Source: CAG-791 sp045546175
GTDB lineage: Bacteria; Bacillota; Clostridia; Lachnospirales; Lachnospiraceae
Assembly (NCBI GenBank): GCA_045546175.1
Contig: JAZQCI010000099.1
Coordinates: 1 to 35,018, forward strand
Length of the DNA: 35,018 nucleotides
Reading direction: 5' to 3'
The notes beneath the pieces were generated by a model that was not told the origin of the DNA, did not search any database, and was given only the letters and a program-made list of their open reading frames with translations. This document shows, one piece after another, positions 32,571 to 35,018 of the stretch. Within the stretch, counting starts at the first letter, position 1; every line of letters begins with the position of its first letter. The position numbers were made by a program, and so were the translations under genes.

Positions 32571-33634
32571 ACTATGACCCCTCCGCCGACCACAACATCT
32601 CCGTCGTAGAGGACGACAGACTGCCCGGGCGTGATGGCGCGCTGCGGCTCATCAAAGACGACCTTGAGAAGGTCCTCCTCGGGCTGCGTGACGGTGCAGG
32701 GCTGCTCTTTGTGGCGATAGCGGATCTTGGCGCTGCAGCGCAGCGAGCCTTTGATGCGATCCACGGTGATCAGGTTGATCCTGCGGGCGTAAAGAGTCCG
32801 CTTCATCAGGTCATCGTTTGTGCCCAGCGTGACGGTGTTGGTCTCCGGGTCGATCTTCGTGACATAGCAGCGGTGCGCCGCCGGAATTCCGAGCCCCCGG
32901 CGCTGGCCGAGCGTGTAGTGGATGATCCCCTTGTGGCGCCCGAGAACATTGCCCTGCGCATCGACGAAATCCCCGGCCGGGCACCCGGCGCCGCTGTAGC
33001 GCTCAATAAACCCCGCGTAGTCGCCGTCCGGAACGAAACAGATATCCTGGCTGTCGTGCTTCTGCGCATTCTTAAAGCCGCTCTCCTGGGCGATCTCTCT
33101 GGTCGTGGCCTTATCCTGATCGCCGAGCGGAAACTGCACATGGGCGAGCTGCTCCTGTGTCAAAACATAGAGCACATAACTCTGGTCCTTAGCCGGGTCC
33201 AGCGCCTTCAAAAGAAGGTAACGGCCCGTCTGAGGATCATATTTGGTCCGCGCATAGTGCCCGGTCACCAAAAGATCGCAGCCCAGCTCCTTCATCTTCT
33301 CAAAGAGATAGAAGAACTTAAGCCGGCGATTGCACTCGATGCAGGGATTGGGCGTGCGCCCGTGCAGATACTCATCGATAAAGGGCTCGATCACTTCCTG
33401 CGTGAAGAGGTTCTCATAGTGGACGATATAGTAGGGAATGCCGATCTTCTCGGAGACGCTGCGCGCGTCCTGCGTGTTCTCGAGGGAACAGCAGGTGTCC
33501 AGAAGATCCTTTCCGATCACATCATTTTCATAAAGGCGCATCGTGCAGCCGATGCACTCATATCCGCGCGACGACATGATCTGCGCCGCTACGCTGCTGT
33601 CGACGCCGCCGCTCATGGCGATTAAAGCTTTCAC
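32567..33634 (-). CDS. mnmA: tRNA-specific 2-thiouridylase MnmA
   Basis: A 355-aa enzyme that makes 2-thiouridine at the wobble position U34 of Lys, Glu and Gln tRNAs, using ATP and sulfur from a cysteine desulfurase. The PP-loop is MSGGVDSS (7-14). The nucleophile Cys is C98 in TPNPCIECN and the persulfide Cys is C199 in SQDICFV. The length is normal for the family. AAAAGGAA lies upstream of the start. It is a housekeeping gene, convergent with the importer operon and probably the chromosomal border of the carbohydrate island. It ends inside the palindromic repeat. Confidence 0.97.
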   Translation of the reverse strand: MKALIAMSGGVDSSVAAQIMSSRGYECIGCTMRLYENDVIGKDLLDTCCSLENTQDARSVSEKIGIPYYIVHYENLFTQEVIEPFIDEYLHGRTPNPCIECNRRLKFFYLFEKMKELGCDLLVTGHYARTKYDPQTGRYLLLKALDPAKDQSYVLYVLTQEQLAHVQFPLGDQDKATTREIAQESGFKNAQKHDSQDICFVPDGDYAGFIERYSGAGCPAGDFVDAQGNVLGRHKGIIHYTLGQRRGLGIPAAHRCYVTKIDPETNTVTLGTNDDLMKRTLYARRINLITVDRIKGSLRCSAKIRYRHKEQPCTVTQPEEDLLKVVFDEPQRAITPGQSVVLYDGDVVVGGGVIV

Positions 33635-33858
33635 TGATCAGAGTTCCTTTTCTTTCAAGTTACCCTGGAGGTACAGATGCCCCCGGAGGTCATAATTTCA
33701 GAAACATGGTATCATGGAATAAGACATTTTGAGAACCTAGATCACGATATTTTTCAAGATTTTGGGGCAAGGATTCTCGGTGATTCAATCTCCAAGAGGA
33801 ATTGTCCTTTTTTTATTATTCTATTTATATCCATTATTTCTATTATCCTTATTATATG

Positions 33859-33898
33859 CGAACAAATGTTTGCGTTTGTGCGTTCCTTATGCTATACT
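33859..33898 (+). promoter_or_regulatory. tnpA promoter with LexA-box-like palindrome
   Basis: The -35 TTGCGT (33870-33875), 17-bp spacer and -10 TATACT (33893-33898) form a good promoter. CGAACAAATGTTTG (33859-33872) overlaps the -35 and fits the Firmicutes LexA core GAAC-N4-GTT. It could instead be the left-end hairpin used by IS200/IS605 transposases. The tnpA ATG at 33905 lies at the expected start of transcription. Confidence 0.5.
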
Positions 33899-33904
33899 AT
33901 ACGT

Positions 33905-34315
33905 ATGAAAACAAATATAATTAAATACAGGACTTGTGTGTGTAATATTAACTACCATGTGGTGTGGTGTGTGAAGCATCGGAAGAAGATCATCACCCCT
34001 CAGATCGAGCAGCTCCTGAAAGACCTTGCACAGGAGATCGCTAGGGACAAAGGCTTCACCGTACACCTTTTTGAAGCAGGGGAAATGGACCACATCTACT
34101 GTTTCGTGTCGGCGCCGCCAAAGCTCTCCATCACGGATATCGTGAAATATCTGAAGGGTATCACCGGCAGGAAACTATTCGAGGCGTACCCTGAGCTCAG
34201 GAAGGAGCTGTGGAAGGGACAGCTGTGGAACCACTCCTACTACGTGGAAACAGTCGGGTCTGTATCGGAAGATGCCGTCCGGAAGTATATTGAAAACCAG
34301 TCAAAATCCTACTGA
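33905..34315 (+). CDS. tnpA: IS200/IS605-family transposase TnpA (Y1), possibly inactive
   Basis: A 136-aa Y1 transposase, the usual size. It has YHVVWCVKHRKK (17-28), SAPPKLSITDIVKYLKGITGRKLF (69-92) and GQLWNHSYYVETVG. The catalytic Tyr is Y127 in VRKYIENQ. The metal-binding His-x-His motif reads H63-I64-Y65, so the second His is replaced by Tyr. One base (TAC for CAC, codon 34097-34099) separates it from the standard form. The frame is open upstream to 33677, but only the part from 33905 matches the family. No ribosome binding site fits, so translation may be leaderless. Followed 9 bp later by tnpB. Confidence 0.88.
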   Translation: MKTNIIKYRTCVCNINYHVVWCVKHRKKIITPQIEQLLKDLAQEIARDKGFTVHLFEAGEMDHIYCFVSAPPKLSITDIVKYLKGITGRKLFEAYPELRKELWKGQLWNHSYYVETVGSVSEDAVRKYIENQSKSY

Positions 34316-34324
34316 GGTTTGATC

Positions 34325-35018
34325 ATGCGTAAATGTGCGGACATGAAATACCACTTCGCTGCAAAACTGAGGATCTATCCTTCATCAGAGCAGAAACATA
34401 TGATCGCAGTGAATGACGGGGCGTCACGCTTCGTCTATAACCGCATGACCGCAAACGACAGGGACCTCCATGCCATGAAAAGGGCGGCAGGATTGTGTCC
34501 TGTGTACAAAGAGCGGATCGCGTACCTGGAACAGGTCCGTTTCTCCAAAAAGGAACTCGTGAACACGATCCCTTTCCTGAATGAGAAGAACGTGGACTCC
34601 CTTGCGGTCGACAATGCCATAAAGAACCATAACATGGCATGGAAGCGCTTCCGTGAAGTCCCCGGCACAGGGATCCCGGGCTTCCATAAGAAATCCTATG
34701 AACAGTCCTACCAGACAAACGCCCATTACAGGAAGGACGCTGCCTCCTGGGAGGACGGGAACGTGCACTTCGTTCGCAGGAGCGCCGGCGAACAGGTGCC
34801 GCATCTTATCACGCTCCCTATGCTGGGGACGATCCGTTTCCGCTGCTCGGGGAAAGTATTGTTCATGCTAACCTCGCATAAAGAGGACACCCGCGTCGGG
34901 GCCATCACTATCCGCCGGGATAACTGCGGGGACTATTATGCTGTCCTGCAGCTCTCTTCGGATGCTCCGTTTACAGAACTCTTCCCGAAGACGGGTTCCA
35001 GCGTCGGGATCGACATGA
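34325..35018 (+). CDS. tnpB: TnpB (RNA-guided nuclease family), partial: cut by window end
   Basis: The first 231 codons of an IS605-type TnpB, open to the window end. The N-terminal part MKYHFAAKLRIYPSSEQK and GASRFVYNRM is the usual TnpB start; GIPGFHKKSYEQSYQTN is the helical/WED region. The window ends at SVGIDM, the beginning of the first RuvC motif, whose catalytic Asp is D230. TnpB proteins cleave DNA guided by an RNA from the element's right end, and limit loss of the element; that RNA gene would lie outside the window. The start ATG at 34325 has GAGG 8 nt upstream, and the distance to tnpA is 9 bp. Confidence 0.9.
   Translation, partial: MRKCADMKYHFAAKLRIYPSSEQKHMIAVNDGASRFVYNRMTANDRDLHAMKRAAGLCPVYKERIAYLEQVRFSKKELVNTIPFLNEKNVDSLAVDNAIKNHNMAWKRFREVPGTGIPGFHKKSYEQSYQTNAHYRKDAASWEDGNVHFVRRSAGEQVPHLITLPMLGTIRFRCSGKVLFMLTSHKEDTRVGAITIRRDNCGDYYAVLQLSSDAPFTELFPKTGSSVGIDM

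Noticed and set aside
32564..33625. 353-codon open frame on the plus strand
   Set aside because: Antisense to mnmA, which has all catalytic motifs; the plus-strand frame shows none.
33677..33904. 76-codon N-terminal extension of TnpA
   Set aside because: This part is hydrophobic, AT-rich and unlike any TnpA; the family homology starts right at the 33905 ATG, and a strong promoter lies inside the extension.

Overview
The window looks like a carbohydrate-catabolism island of a gut or rumen Clostridia (Lachnospiraceae-type) bacterium. This rests on AGGAGG-type ribosome binding sites, the clostridial araA / FGGY ribulokinase / araD / split-transketolase arrangement, many AraC-family regulators, GPH and ABC sugar importers, and an IS200/IS605 element. 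Coding DNA is moderately GC-rich and the intergenic DNA is AT-rich. No rRNA, tRNA or CRISPR array was seen.

Layout. 61-894(-) is an AraC regulator divergent from a GH35-like hydrolase (1077-2618). 2946-5345 is an AraC regulator fused to a GH39-like domain that seems to lack the catalytic acid/base. 5563-9433 is a GH3 + GH43 pair, followed by a GPH symporter (9781-11187) and a large GH106-like hydrolase (11301-13937). 14165-15508 is a two-gene unit resembling the alpha (TIM-barrel) and beta (DUF6379) subunits of C-glycoside deglycosidases. 15620-16486(-) is a third AraC regulator, divergent from the pentose operon 16655-22168 (araA, ribulokinase, araD, transketolase N and C halves, with tight translational overlaps). 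22435-28476 carries three Gfo/Idh/MocA dehydrogenases, an alpha/beta hydrolase and a second TIM-barrel isomerase/epimerase. 28668-32496 is a sugar ABC importer (binding protein, double ATPase, permease). 32567-33634(-) is the housekeeping gene mnmA, and 33905 to the end is an IS200/IS605-type tnpA plus the start of tnpB.

How it may work together (inference). None of the glycosidases has a visible signal peptide, so small glycosides or oligosaccharides are probably imported by the symporter and the ABC system and cleaved in the cytoplasm. L-arabinose would be converted through AraA, the kinase and AraD to D-xylulose 5-phosphate, then passed to transketolase. The Gfo/Idh/MocA enzymes could oxidise a glycosyl C3 hydroxyl to a ketone, and the alpha/beta lyase-like pair could then release an aglycone from a C- or O-glycoside. 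Arabinose- or xylose-containing plant glycosides, possibly C-glycosyl flavonoids, are the natural guess.

The strongest non-coding signal is a bipartite promoter element present six times with fixed geometry: TTGCAA-like box, 31 bp start to start, KGAAAAGAAY box, 27 bp start to start, -10 hexamer. It precedes the AraC-GH39 gene, GH3-GH43, the lyase-like pair, the first Gfo/Idh/MocA gene, the second TIM-barrel gene and the ABC importer, tying scattered units into one candidate regulon. A second motif, TGGAAACAACACAG, lies at the same distance from the -10 of the lyase pair and of araA. Two copies of a palindromic repeat with compensatory stem changes sit at the two ends of the island.
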